Assembly (NCBI GenBank): GCA_004028795.1 | Contig: SAIW01000008.1 | Span: forward strand, 248,001 to 312,000 | Reading direction: 5' to 3' | DNA: 64,000 nt | From: Chitinophagaceae bacterium | GTDB taxonomy: Bacteria; Bacteroidota; Bacteroidia; Chitinophagales; Chitinophagaceae | Shown here: positions 55,860-64,000 of the stretch, in pieces | How positions within the stretch are numbered: the stretch's first letter is position 1 | Layout: every line of letters starts with the position of its first letter | The notes under the pieces: model-generated | Told to the model about the DNA's origin: nothing | Seen by the model: the letters and a program-made list of their open reading frames with translations, nothing else | Databases searched by the model: none | Translations under genes and position numbers: made by a program

Positions 55860-57462
55860 ATGAAAAAATTAAACCCGTTTATTCCGTTCATTATTCCCTT
55901 TTGTTTTTTATTTATTATAACTGCAAATACCAATGCCCAGCAGTTGAATATTAAGAATGATGTGTTTTGGAATACGAAGGACGGATTACCAATTTATAGT
56001 CAGGGCGGTGGCATATTCAAATTCAACGACCCGAAAACCAATGAAAAAAAATATTATTGGTATGGCGTACATTACAAAGAAGCAGAACTGTATCGCAACA
56101 ATCCTTCTGTTACGCAGTCAAATGCCAGCTTTCAATCAGTTACCTGTTACAGTTCGGTTGATTTAGTTAACTGGACATTTGAAGGAGATGTTTTAACGAA
56201 CGATGAATTAATGAAGTACGGCAACAAAACATGGGTTGGCAGATTAGGAGTTGCCTACATTAAACAAACAGGCAAGTATGCAATGTTTGTGCAACACGGC
56301 AATCAGGTATTGATAGCCGTTGCAGATGCTCCTACAGCAACATTTATATGGCATCAACAAATAAGTATGATGAATATGATAGGCACTTCAAACACAGGTG
56401 ACCAAACTGTTTTTACAGATGAAGACAATGGTAAATCATACCTTATTTACTCTTATGGAACGAGGTAGAAATAAAATTTATGTTTCTGAAATCGGAGTGA
56501 AAGATGGCATGGTTAATTTATTAGATTGTACCGAAGTGTATAAAGGCGAAAGCAGAGAAGGTAATTGCATGTTTAAATACAAAGGCAAATATTATATGTG
56601 TGCATCAAACATATACGGATGGGATGCTTCTTACGCTTATTACTTAGTTGCAGATGATATACGCGGGCCTTATACACCAACCAATGATATGCAGATAATG
56701 AACGGCTGTACAGATGATTATGCCCATGTTACACAAACCGGTTTTTTCTTTAATATAAAAGGAAGTAAACAGGAAACCGTCGTGTATTGCGGAGACAGAT
56801 GGGCCGACTTTGCAGGAAATGGCTTAGGCTATAATCAATGGTTGCCGCTTTCATTTGAAGGTGATAAACCTTATTTTAATTCATTAAGTTCATGGAATAT
56901 AAATGCTGCAACAGGTGAATGGAGAACGGCTGCTGACAATAACTACGTAAAGAACGGAAGCTTTGAGGCAGACAGAAAAACTATCCCCACCAATTTTAAA
57001 CCGGTACAGAAGGAACTATTAGGTTGGACAACCAAGATTATTGAAGGCAATGCAATTTCTTTAGATACACTTGCATCACCATTATTAAATCATAACAATA
57101 ATGAGACCGACAGAAAGATGGTAATTGGCGAAAAAAGTTTATGCATTAATGATAAGGTAAACTTTAAACGAAAAGTATTTCAAACAATCACTTCTTCTCC
57201 TTTCGTTGAATTGAAAGATGGTAAATATAAATTAACGGCTAAAGTGAAGAACAATAAAGGCTTTAATAAATTAACATTGTATGCAGCAAGCAATGGTAAA
57301 ATAGTAAGCAATACTATTGCAAACGAAAACACTGAATGGCAAACTATAACTATTAAAAATATAACTGTAAAGAATGGTAAAATAGAAATTGGTTTTTATG
57401 CCGAAGGCAACGCCAATGCTTTCTGTTATGTGGATGATGTTGTGTTGGTGAGAAAAAATTAA
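55860..57462 (+). pseudogene. Frameshifted secreted GH43-like glycosidase
   Basis: The coding sequence starts at ATG 55860 with a signal peptide (FIPFIIPFCFLFIITANTNA) and reads to a TAG at 56466-56468. The second part continues in the +2 frame to 57462. The break lies in ggaacgaggtagaaat (about 56458-56473). The left frame reads YLIYSYG and the right frame GRNKIYVSEIG, so one extra base seems present. Together the pieces form a protein of about 530 residues with GH43-like five-bladed repeats (YWYGVHYKE, YSSVDLVNWTFEG, YYMCASN) and a C-terminal carbohydrate-binding-like sandwich (about 350-530, NYVKNGSFEAD). A sequencing error cannot be excluded, but there is no homopolymer at the break. Confidence 0.8.
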
Positions 57463-57470
57463 ATGTTTGG

Positions 57471-57542
57471 TGGTCTCGTCAGGAATCGAACCTGAATCTG
57501 GAGCTTCGGAAACTCTCATACTATCCATTGTACTACGAGACC
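57471..57542 (-). tRNA. tRNA-Arg (anticodon CCG)
   Basis: Read on the minus strand this 72-base sequence folds as a tRNA. The acceptor ggtctcg pairs with cgagacc, the D arm is gtac/gtat, the anticodon loop is ttccgaa with anticodon CCG, and the T arm is tcagg/cctga with ttcgatt loop, followed by discriminator A. CCA is not encoded. It decodes the Arg codon CGG. Confidence 0.93.
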
Positions 57543-57565
57543 ATTGCAGCAAAGATAATAGCTGC

Positions 57566-58603
57566 CTAATAAATTAAATGCGGCCTTGCTTCTGCCTGCC
57601 CGGCATGTGTTACAATAACATATTCCGGTTTAAATTCTTTTAAGTTGTTGGCTCCACCATAAGATAATGCAGAACGTACACCATCTAATAAACCTTCAAC
57701 TACAAATTTTACTCCGCCCTTAAATGGTATTACAGTGCTTTCTCCTTCTACATTTCTTTGTTCTTGCCCATGTACAGTTTTGGTTTCTAAAGAGGCAGCA
57801 CCTCTGTAACGTTTATACAAACCATTAGGTTTTTCAATAATTTGTCCGGGTGCTTCTTTAGTACCTGCAATTAAAGAACCCAACATTACACTGCTGGCAC
57901 CCAATGCCAATGCTTTGGCAATATCACCACTTGTTCTTATGCCACCATCTGCCATAACAGGAATAGACGTAATGGCTAAAATATTTTCTAAACAGGTTAC
58001 ATTGGGTACACCAAAACCCGTTTTAACTCTTGTTGTACAAAGTGAGCCACCGCCAACACCCACACGCAAACCATCTGCACCCCAGGCCTCCAAATCTTTT
58101 GCTGCTGCGGCACTGGCAATATTGCCTGCAATAATATCAACGTGTGCAGGTAATGATTTTTTTAATTCTGCAATGGCATTTTTTACATTCTCGTGATGGC
58201 CATGTGCTACATCAATTAAAATAATATTGGCCCCTGCTTTTACCAATTCAGCAGCACGTTCTGCAAAGTCTCCGTTAGCACCCACTGCTGCCATAACAGG
58301 AATTGATTCATTATAATTATTTTTAAGTAATAAGGAAGCAACAGCTTGAGCAACAACAGCAACTTCATGCGATTGATGTTGCACACTCATAAATCTGTGA
58401 ATGCAACCCACACCACCAATTTCGGCTAATGCTACTGCCATTTCACTTTCACAAACAGTATCCATACAGGAAGCGACTAACGGAATTTGTATGCTGTACC
58501 GTTTGGTAGCTTTAGTGGAGAGGTTTATATTTTTTCTTGAACTAACAGTTGAATAGGAAGGAACCAATTGAATGTCATCGTATGTTAGTGCTTGTTTACT
58601 CAT
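57566..58603 (-). CDS. IMP dehydrogenase/GMP reductase family protein without CBS domains
   Basis: A 345-residue (beta/alpha)8 barrel with ALTYDDIQLVPSYS (5-18), PLVASCMDTV, the catalytic-Cys loop GVGGGSLCTTR (about 184-194), and LGSLIAGTKEAPGQIIE. The N-terminal sequences resemble IMPDH, but the CBS pair is absent and the length equals GMP reductase (about 345). It may therefore act as a GuaC-type or CBS-less IMPDH. The flap near the C-terminus (about 285-305) does not decide it. It is preceded by a divergent tRNA and followed by MarC upstream. Confidence 0.85.
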   Translation of the reverse strand: MSKQALTYDDIQLVPSYSTVSSRKNINLSTKATKRYSIQIPLVASCMDTVCESEMAVALAEIGGVGCIHRFMSVQHQSHEVAVVAQAVASLLLKNNYNESIPVMAAVGANGDFAERAAELVKAGANIILIDVAHGHHENVKNAIAELKKSLPAHVDIIAGNIASAAAAKDLEAWGADGLRVGVGGGSLCTTRVKTGFGVPNVTCLENILAITSIPVMADGGIRTSGDIAKALALGASSVMLGSLIAGTKEAPGQIIEKPNGLYKRYRGAASLETKTVHGQEQRNVEGESTVIPFKGGVKFVVEGLLDGVRSALSYGGANNLKEFKPEYVIVTHAGQAEARPHLIY

Positions 58604-58759
58604 TTGTTTATTTGTTGTTGAATTTACTTTTTGTTGTTCTTATTCTTTGCTGCCTAATGTTATGTAGTACAAGAGTGCGATACTTCGGCTTTGCTCAGTA
58701 CAGGCTACAGGAACGATGCTATGAAATGATACAGTTGGTAACAAAATGTTTCTTCTTTT
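58604..58759. repeat. Gap with degenerate interspersed-repeat-like sequence
   Basis: Between the IMPDH-like and marC genes lies gtacaagagtgcgatacttc, then ggctttgctcagtacagg and aggaacgatgct. Read on the other strand it is cttgtac preceded by tcgcac. Both words recur at 59860-59900. It resembles a decayed interspersed element rather than a gene. Confidence 0.35.
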
Positions 58760-59338
58760 TTACTTTCCAAAAGCTGCCAGATTACTGCTGAAAATTTTAA
58801 CGGCAATTGCTAATAAAATTACTCCGAAGAATTTTCTTACAGCCAATAAACCTGCTTTGCCTAATGCATTTTCTATCCATTGTAAAGATTTTAAAACTAT
58901 GTAAATAACAATCAGGTTTATAAGTATACCGAGTAAAATATACACATCATCATAAACGGCTTTTAAACTCATTACGGTAGTTAATGTTCCGCTACCTGCA
59001 ATTACAGGAAATGCAATGGGGACAACTGTTCCGGAAGGTGCATCTTTTTCGCTTTTAAAAATTTCATGGCCTAATACCATTTCTAAGCCTAATAAAAAAA
59101 TTACAATAGACCCGCCTACTGCAAATGAATGAACTTCTAAACCAAGCACATGTAAAAAAGGTTTTCCGAAGTATAAAAACAATACCATTAATGCACCTGA
59201 AACTAAAGTGGCTTGTGTATTGCGAATGCCACCCATTTTAGTTTTTAATGAAATAAGTAAGGGAATAGAACCAACAATATCTATTACCGCAAACAACGTA
59301 AACGTAACTGTAAGCAGATAATTAAAATTAAAATCCAT
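58760..59338 (-). CDS. MarC family integral membrane protein
   Basis: A 192-residue protein with six hydrophobic helices, starting FNYLLTVTFTLFAVIDIVGS (the MarC/UPF0056 N-terminus, with the conserved DIxGSIP turn) and containing PVIAGSGTLTTVMSL (about 109-123). The function of the family is not established despite the multiple-antibiotic-resistance name. It starts at 59338, about 100 bases from the divergent cytochrome-like gene. Confidence 0.88.
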   Translation of the reverse strand: MDFNFNYLLTVTFTLFAVIDIVGSIPLLISLKTKMGGIRNTQATLVSGALMVLFLYFGKPFLHVLGLEVHSFAVGGSIVIFLLGLEMVLGHEIFKSEKDAPSGTVVPIAFPVIAGSGTLTTVMSLKAVYDDVYILLGILINLIVIYIVLKSLQWIENALGKAGLLAVRKFFGVILLAIAVKIFSSNLAAFGK

Positions 59339-59441
59339 AAGCGTTGTTTAAAGATTAAAGATAATAACTCACCGAAAAGTAAACACAATAAGTTAGGAAC
59401 ATTTTATCTTGATATTTATTAGATAATCCAAAAGAAAAGAA

Positions 59442-59798
59442 ATGAAAAAATTACTCCTGTTATTAGTTATTGCAGTAGCGGTGTTTATGCAGTTTTGCAG
59501 CTCTGCTAAAAAGGCACAAAGCAAAGCAGAACCTGCAAAGCCGGCTGCATTAACATATGAAGCCAATATAAAACCATTAATTGCAACAAAATGCTCGCCA
59601 TGCCATATTCCGCCACAAGGCAGAAAAGAACCTTATGATAATTATGCGAACGTGAAAAAAGATATCGATGATATAGTAAGACGCATTTCATTAAACCCCG
59701 GCGAAAGAGGTTTTATGCCACAAAAAAATGCTAAGCTTTCAGATTCTGCTATCAATGTTTTTAAACAATGGAAAGCAGATGGTTTGTTAGAGAAATAA
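59442..59798 (+). CDS. Small c-type haem lipoprotein
   Basis: A 118-residue exported protein. The signal sequence ends at a lipobox (AVAVFMQFC, Cys19), followed by a Lys/Ala/Pro linker, then a haem-attachment site CSPCH (residues 51-55) and possible axial Met in GFMPQKN (about 95). It looks like a mono-haem cytochrome anchored in the outer or inner membrane. No oxidase or reductase genes are adjacent. The likely role is electron transfer. Confidence 0.85.
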   Translation: MKKLLLLLVIAVAVFMQFCSSAKKAQSKAEPAKPAALTYEANIKPLIATKCSPCHIPPQGRKEPYDNYANVKKDIDDIVRRISLNPGERGFMPQKNAKLSDSAINVFKQWKADGLLEK

Positions 59799-59831
59799 TT
59801 TTATGTAACCCACTTTAGTTTATTAACTAAG

Positions 59832-59900
59832 CTGTTGTTGTCCAAAGGATTCCTTTGGAGCGTCGCACCTGTCTACCGGCATGCAGGCACTTGTACGTTC
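59832..59900. repeat. Palindrome and interspersed-repeat-like sequence
   Basis: ccaaagga-t-tcctttgg (59842-59858) is a near-perfect palindrome, followed by gcgtcgcacctg and cacttgtacgttc. The words tcgcac and cttgtac are shared with the gap at 58604-58759, so both may be fragments of one dispersed element. Confidence 0.35.
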
Positions 59901-59915
59901 AAATCAAAATTCAAC

Positions 59916-59951
59916 AAAAAAAATCCCCGACAATTTATCGGGGATTTTTTA
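59916..59951. terminator. Bidirectional terminator
   Basis: aaatccccga (59921-59930) pairs with tcggggattt (59938-59947) around a short loop, with an A-run before and a T-run after. It can end both the haem lipoprotein transcript on the plus strand and the CWC gene on the minus strand, whose stop is at 59954. Confidence 0.85.
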
Positions 59952-59953
59952 TC

Positions 59954-60169
59954 TTATTCTAATCTTACTTTCTTCTTCAGTATCTGGTATTGATACCGCA
60001 GCACATGTAAACAATCAATACATAAACAATCGGTGTACAAGTTTTCAATATACACTCTTTCTTCATAGCTTAATTGAATCTGACTGCATTGGCATTCTAA
60101 TACATTGCCTACTTTACACTCAAAGTTATTATTGCATTTGGAGCATTGCTTTTTTTCGTGTTGAGGCAT
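59954..60169 (-). CDS. Cysteine-rich CWC-type small protein
   Basis: A 71-residue protein with eight cysteines (Cys9, 12, 18, 26, 28, 48, 50, 53) in CSKCNNNFEC, CQC and CLCIDC. This is the spacing of the cysteine-rich CWC family, here with CQC in place of CWC. The family is expected to bind metal, and its role is unknown. It lies 32 bases downstream of btuB on the same strand, so it may share the riboswitch-controlled transcript. The opposite-strand open frame over this stretch has no family features. Confidence 0.75.
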   Translation of the reverse strand: MPQHEKKQCSKCNNNFECKVGNVLECQCSQIQLSYEERVYIENLYTDCLCIDCLHVLRYQYQILKKKVRLE

Positions 60170-60201
60170 AAAGAAAGTTTAGAAGTTTAAAGTTTAATGC
60201 T

Positions 60202-62172
60202 TTACCAATTAACTGTTACACCTGCATTAAACATAAACGGAATGGAATTATATCCTCTTACATCAAAGAATTTTTTATTGGTTATATTCTGTGCATCAGC
60301 AAATACTTTAAAATGGTTATTGATGGTATAATCTGCATTAGCTCCCAAAATAAAATAATCACTTAACTGAACGTCTGCTGTTTTATAACCACCAACATCG
60401 TATCTGCTACTTACATATTTACTGCTTACAGAAACATACAATTGTTTAATCGGCTCAACAGATACAATAACATTTACCACATTTTTTGGCCTGCGTAATA
60501 AATAATTATAGGTAACAGTGTCTTTATTAGTGGCTCTGTTTTGTGTGGTTTCATCGGCAACTATTAAGGTATAATTAGCTGTAATGGTTAGCTTTTCGAT
60601 TGGTTTGATAGTGCTTTCAAATTCAAGCCCATCAACAATTTGCTTTAAGTAGTTAAAATATAAACTTGGTTGTGGGTAATTAGCATATAAATAATCAATA
60701 CCGTTTTTAGTATCTCTATGAAAATAAACACTTCTAAAACTTATTCTCTTTGAACTATAAGCTATGCCTGTTTCATAAGTTTTAGATTCTTCAGGTTTTA
60801 GATTGGGATTGCCGGGCCCATTAATACTTGTTGGAGTTACGCCTGCATATAATTGATAAAGGCTTGGTGCTTTAAAACCACTGGCAATACTTCCGAAAAT
60901 TCTCCAATGCTCATTAATGTTATAAGCAGGATTAAAAGTATAAGTGTAATTGGTATTGTACTTGCTATGTGTGTTCAATCTTCCGCCAACCTCAAAATTG
61001 AATTTATTTCTTTTATCTGAAAAATGAAGCGAAGCATACATAGAAGTTTGACTCGCAGAAGTATCTTTAAAAGTGCTGCTGTATGGACCGAATGAACTAA
61101 CAAGATTCAAATAACTATTAAATGAAGCATATCGGTAATCTGCACCGCTTAACAAATCGAAGCCACTACCTAAATTAACATGCGTATAGAGTTCTGCAAA
61201 CTGACTGATAGCATTATAATCATTCAAAGAAAATAAAGCATTGCCTGCACTGTAATTATCATCATACACACGTTTTGATTTGGTGTATTGATAATTACCG
61301 GTAACAGTTACACCATTATTTTTAAAAGTAAAACCTGCACCGCTGTTGCTGCTTCTGTTATTAATAAAATAAAATGTTTTATCTATAAATGCACCTGCAT
61401 CAACATCTGCTTTGTATTGACTGAACATGGTAAATGCTCTGAATGCTAATTTATCTGTTGCCTGATATTGCACAGCAGCATTAGCCATATTGCCATCATA
61501 TTGGTCGTTATCAAAATTCTTTATACCCGTACTGTCGTATGCACTTGAAAAACCATTGGTTTTTAATTTTGAATAGCGGGCAGAGTATGTAAACTTATCA
61601 ACCTTTCCATACAATTGAACACTTCCTCTGTAAGTATTTAAATTTCCCGCTGTTAATGTTGCTTTTCCTGCAAAAGCCTTGTTTACATTCGGTTTCACAG
61701 TAATAATATTAATAACACCTGCAATAGCATCACTTCCGTATAAGGTACTTTGTGCACCTTTACATATCTCTATTTTTTCTACATCGTTAATAGAAAATAA
61801 ATTCATATCATAATCATTATTAATCTGCGATGGTTCATTAACAGGAATGCCATCAATCAATATCAATGTTCTTCCTGCATTGGCTCCACGCATAAAAATA
61901 GTTTGTACACTGCCTGCATTATTCAAAGCACCGTTAATAACAATACCTGCCTGCTCATTTAATAATTGGGCAACTGTTTTGCTTGGGCTGTGTTCAACCT
62001 GGTCTTTGGTAATTACAGTAATAACTTTTCCTGTTTGAGATTGCTTTTGTTCAATCTTGTTGGCTGTTACTACAACAGGGTCTAAAGATTTTCCACTCAA
62101 TGTGTCTTTGGTTTGTGCAGCAGCAGTTAATGTTGCACCGGCAGCCACAATGGCTAATAATTTTCTGCTCAT
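60202..62172 (-). CDS. btuB: TonB-dependent cobalamin receptor (BtuB-like)
   Basis: A 656-residue outer membrane receptor with a signal peptide (about 1-19, LLAIVAAGATLTAAAQ), a plug domain with the TonB box near DPVVVTAN (about 31-38) and plug motifs MRGANAGRTLILIDGIPVNE and GAQSTLYGSDAIAGVINIIT. A 22-strand-type barrel ends in AGVTVNW with the terminal aromatic residue. Cobalamin is assigned because a cobalamin riboswitch lies directly upstream on the same strand. No BtuF/C/D genes are seen in the window. Confidence 0.9.
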   Translation of the reverse strand: MSRKLLAIVAAGATLTAAAQTKDTLSGKSLDPVVVTANKIEQKQSQTGKVITVITKDQVEHSPSKTVAQLLNEQAGIVINGALNNAGSVQTIFMRGANAGRTLILIDGIPVNEPSQINNDYDMNLFSINDVEKIEICKGAQSTLYGSDAIAGVINIITVKPNVNKAFAGKATLTAGNLNTYRGSVQLYGKVDKFTYSARYSKLKTNGFSSAYDSTGIKNFDNDQYDGNMANAAVQYQATDKLAFRAFTMFSQYKADVDAGAFIDKTFYFINNRSSNSGAGFTFKNNGVTVTGNYQYTKSKRVYDDNYSAGNALFSLNDYNAISQFAELYTHVNLGSGFDLLSGADYRYASFNSYLNLVSSFGPYSSTFKDTSASQTSMYASLHFSDKRNKFNFEVGGRLNTHSKYNTNYTYTFNPAYNINEHWRIFGSIASGFKAPSLYQLYAGVTPTSINGPGNPNLKPEESKTYETGIAYSSKRISFRSVYFHRDTKNGIDYLYANYPQPSLYFNYLKQIVDGLEFESTIKPIEKLTITANYTLIVADETTQNRATNKDTVTYNYLLRRPKNVVNVIVSVEPIKQLYVSVSSKYVSSRYDVGGYKTADVQLSDYFILGANADYTINNHFKVFADAQNITNKKFFDVRGYNSIPFMFNAGVTVNW

Positions 62173-62299
62173 TCTTTTAAATTTTTTTGGTTAAAGAATG
62201 AACCTTCAGATAAATGAAAACTGTAGAAATGAGAAAACAACTTCTGCAGAAAGATGCTCTTTCATCTCCGGCCTTTCACCCGAAAGCTCGTTGATTAAT

Positions 62300-62520
62300 A
62301 TTGGTAATTGGCAGGTCTTCTGGCTTGCTGATCTGATGAATGCCTTCCCGCAAATAGAGCAGTGGCGTGGGTTTCATCAGTGTGAGTCGATAAAATAATT
62401 GCAAACAATATTCACTATTCACGTTTCTCGATTCACTTTTCAGCTTTACAGCTACGGGGATAGCTCACGATTTACACGTGATTCCCTTTTAATCCCGAAA
62501 TTTCGGGAACCAAATCCGAT
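62300..62520 (-). promoter_or_regulatory. Cobalamin (B12) riboswitch upstream of btuB
   Basis: On the minus strand the sequence contains, in order, ggttcccgaaat...gggattaaaagggaa, the agctatccccgtagctgtaa region, the B12 box gccactgc (plus-strand gcagtggc, 62359-62366), and aagccagaagacctgcc (plus-strand about 62310-62326). These are the conserved blocks of the cobalamin riboswitch in the proper order and spacing. The remaining leader to the btuB ATG (62172) includes a ctttcgggtgaaag hairpin that may be part of the expression platform. High B12 should reduce BtuB production. Confidence 0.93.
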
Positions 62521-62609
62521 GCAAAAATAACGGGCTGTTTCACGCACAGAAATTTTCTTTCCCACAGTTGTTCAACATTAATTATTTTTCACTCTCATTA
62601 AACACACTT

Positions 62610-63953
62610 ATGCAAAGCAATCAAAAGCTCAACCTCTTTTCCTTTACAATGATTGTTGTTGGGCTGGTAATAGGAATGGGCATTTTCAGAACAGCAGCTA
62701 CCAGTGCTAAAGATGCCATTGCACCTTCTGTTTATTTCAGTGCATGGATTATAGGTGGCATTGTTGCATTATGCGGTGCATTAACTTATGCTGAAATAGG
62801 CAGTCGCTACCCCGTAACAGGTGGTTATTATAAGGTGTTTGCCAAAGCCTATCACCCAAGCATAGCCTTTGCTATTAACTGTTTAATATTGGTAAGTAAT
62901 GCTGCAAGCCTTAGTGGTGTTGCATTGGTGGGCAGTGGTTATGTATTAAAAATTATTCCCGGAGAATGGAATGATACACATAAAGCATTATTAAGTTGCG
63001 GTGCTATTGTTCTTTTTTATATCATTAATTTAATGGGATTAAAGATGAGTTCATTGGCACAAAACATTTTAATGATTATTAAAATCACTATGATTTTAGT
63101 GTTAATAGCTGCTCTGTTCTTTCCCGATAAATATGCACAGCATACAGTTGTACAAGCTGCTAATCAATCAATAAATACAATGGACTGGATTAAAAGTTTG
63201 GGCATCAGTTTAGTAGCTGTTTCGTTTACTTATGGCGGTTATCAGCAAACTATCAACTTTGGTAATGAAGTAAAAAATCCTTCAAAAACAATTCCCAGAG
63301 GAATATTTTTTGGTATAGCTATTATTATCGGTTTGTATTTGTTGGTTAACTTAAGCTATTACAATCTGGTTGGTTTCAATCAAATGAAAAATGAAAGAGA
63401 AATTGCTTATGTGGTTATTGATAAAATGTTCGGAAACACAGGTGCTACCATATTTTCAGCGTTTTTATTTTTAGGTGTATTGGCTTATGTAAATGGTTTA
63501 TTAATGAGCAACCCAAGGGTAATGTTTGCTATGGGCGAAGATGGAAGTTTGCCTAAAATATTTTCCAATCAAAATAAAAAAACAGGTGTGCTAACACTTT
63601 CGTTAACAGTGTTTGCCATAGTTTGTATCATTATTTTATTCTTCTCTCAACAGTTTGAAAGAATATTAACCTTCTCAATTTTTCTGGATTGTTTTGGAAT
63701 GATATTAAGCAGTGCCACTATATTCTGGTTCAGAAAAAAAACAAAGCATTTAGATAATACCGGTATTTATAAAGTGAAGCTGTTTCCTTTAGCACCGTTG
63801 GTATTTATTGCAGCTTATGTATTTGTAGGCATAAGTATTACTATGGATTATAAACAAAATAATTATGCAGCAGCCATTGGCATAGCTGTATTGGCTTTAT
63901 TTATGATTATTTATTTTGTGTTGCACAGAAAAACCAAGCCCGATGCTGAATAA
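62610..63953 (+). CDS. APC-family amino-acid permease
   Basis: A 447-residue transporter with about 12 hydrophobic helices. It has the helix-1 GMGIF motif of LAT/APC amino-acid transporters (TMIVVGLVIGMGIFRTAATS), LCGALTYAEIGSRYPVTGG, and VSFTYGGYQQTINFGNEVKN, so it likely exchanges neutral amino acids across the inner membrane. The frame is open from 62568, but the ATG at 62610 gives a typical N-terminus. It is divergent from btuB. The riboswitch region lies between them. Its last bases overlap the start of the next gene. Confidence 0.9.
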   Translation: MQSNQKLNLFSFTMIVVGLVIGMGIFRTAATSAKDAIAPSVYFSAWIIGGIVALCGALTYAEIGSRYPVTGGYYKVFAKAYHPSIAFAINCLILVSNAASLSGVALVGSGYVLKIIPGEWNDTHKALLSCGAIVLFYIINLMGLKMSSLAQNILMIIKITMILVLIAALFFPDKYAQHTVVQAANQSINTMDWIKSLGISLVAVSFTYGGYQQTINFGNEVKNPSKTIPRGIFFGIAIIIGLYLLVNLSYYNLVGFNQMKNEREIAYVVIDKMFGNTGATIFSAFLFLGVLAYVNGLLMSNPRVMFAMGEDGSLPKIFSNQNKKTGVLTLSLTVFAIVCIIILFFSQQFERILTFSIFLDCFGMILSSATIFWFRKKTKHLDNTGIYKVKLFPLAPLVFIAAYVFVGISITMDYKQNNYAAAIGIAVLALFMIIYFVLHRKTKPDAE

Positions 63954-64000
63954 ATTAAGAACGGTTATTTATCATGTTGATGATATCATCAAAGCTAAAG
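63943..64000 (+). CDS. VOC-family (glyoxalase-like) protein, partial at window end
   Basis: An ATG at 63943, inside the end of the permease gene, opens a frame reading MLNKLRTVIYHVDDIIKAK. This is typical of the first strand of vicinal-oxygen-chelate proteins (xxxxxVxYHVxDIxKAxxFY), with the metal-ligand His at residue 11. Only 19 codons are in the window, so the call is tentative. Confidence 0.5.
   Translation, partial: MLNKLRTVIYHVDDIIKAK

Noticed and set aside
57566-58603. Classical IMP dehydrogenase guaB
   Set aside because: The CBS domains are absent and the length matches GMP reductase, so I kept only the family name.
59881-60171. A 96-residue plus-strand reading frame opposite the CWC gene
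   Set aside because: It has no recognisable motif and crosses the bidirectional terminator. The minus-strand frame has the full Cys pattern of a family.

Overview
The window looks like a chromosomal segment of a Bacteroidota bacterium, most likely a Chitinophagaceae-type member. The evidence is the low GC content, short intergenic gaps, frequent ATGA/TAATG overlaps, poor Shine-Dalgarno sites, many apparent TTG/GTG starts, a flexirubin-free carotenoid operon with CruF/CrtZ/CrtY, a CWC-type small protein and a TonB-dependent B12 receptor. No transposase, integrase, CRISPR array, rRNA or origin was seen. One tRNA gene (tRNA-Arg, anticodon CCG) is present.

Layout. (1) 20-10970: a nonulosonic-acid island. 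A Gfo/Idh/MocA oxidoreductase is followed by PseG, a PseH-like GNAT, PseI and PseF. Next come a HisH/HisF/N-acetyl-sugar amidotransferase trio expected to install an acetamidino group, an ABC glycolipid flippase, a hexapeptide acyltransferase and a KpsS-like glycosyltransferase. This part is visibly more AT-rich than what follows and ends in a decayed acyltransferase pseudogene (about 11041-11480). (2) 11477-35871: a long surface-polysaccharide locus. It holds many GT2/GT4 glycosyltransferases, a GT9 transferase, two AsnB-type amidotransferases, methyltransferases, a Wzy-like polymerase and a NodU/CmcH carbamoyltransferase. Sugar-nucleotide genes follow: gmd, fcl, a UDP-hexosamine/uronate epimerase pair and rfbB/rfbC/rfbA without rfbD. 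A terminator closes the locus. (3) 35989-44361: a carotenoid operon led by a CarH-like B12-binding MerR regulator and an ECF sigma factor, then crtI, crtB, idi, a second crtI (crtD-like), cruF, crtZ and crtY. (4) 44351-47621: convergent oxyR and divergent katG. (5) 47722-50654: a secreted GH32 enzyme, a universal stress protein and a small conserved protein. (6) 50651-53759: a response-regulator/CRP fusion, a PAS histidine kinase and a RIC/ScdA iron-sulfur repair protein, bracketed by four FNR-like palindromes. (7) 53905-57462: a PhyH dioxygenase, an AraC regulator and a frameshifted GH43-like gene. (8) 57471-64000: tRNA-Arg, an IMPDH-like enzyme, MarC, a c-type haem lipoprotein, a CWC protein, BtuB under a cobalamin riboswitch, an amino-acid permease and the start of a VOC-family gene.

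How it fits together. The first 36 kb builds and decorates a cell-surface glycan containing a pseudaminate-type sugar, deoxyhexoses, and probably amidated and carbamoylated residues. The second half is mainly stress physiology. Light/B12 control of photoprotective carotenoids sits next to peroxide defence (OxyR/KatG). A compact two-component plus CRP system probably senses oxygen or nitric oxide and controls RIC, Usp and a small unknown protein. Cobalamin uptake through riboswitch-controlled BtuB would supply the CarH-type photoreceptor. The most interesting candidates are the FixL/FixJ/FixK-like system fused into two proteins with its own operator set, the operator array in front of the carotenoid sigma gene, and the HisF-like protein that has lost its catalytic Asp11.
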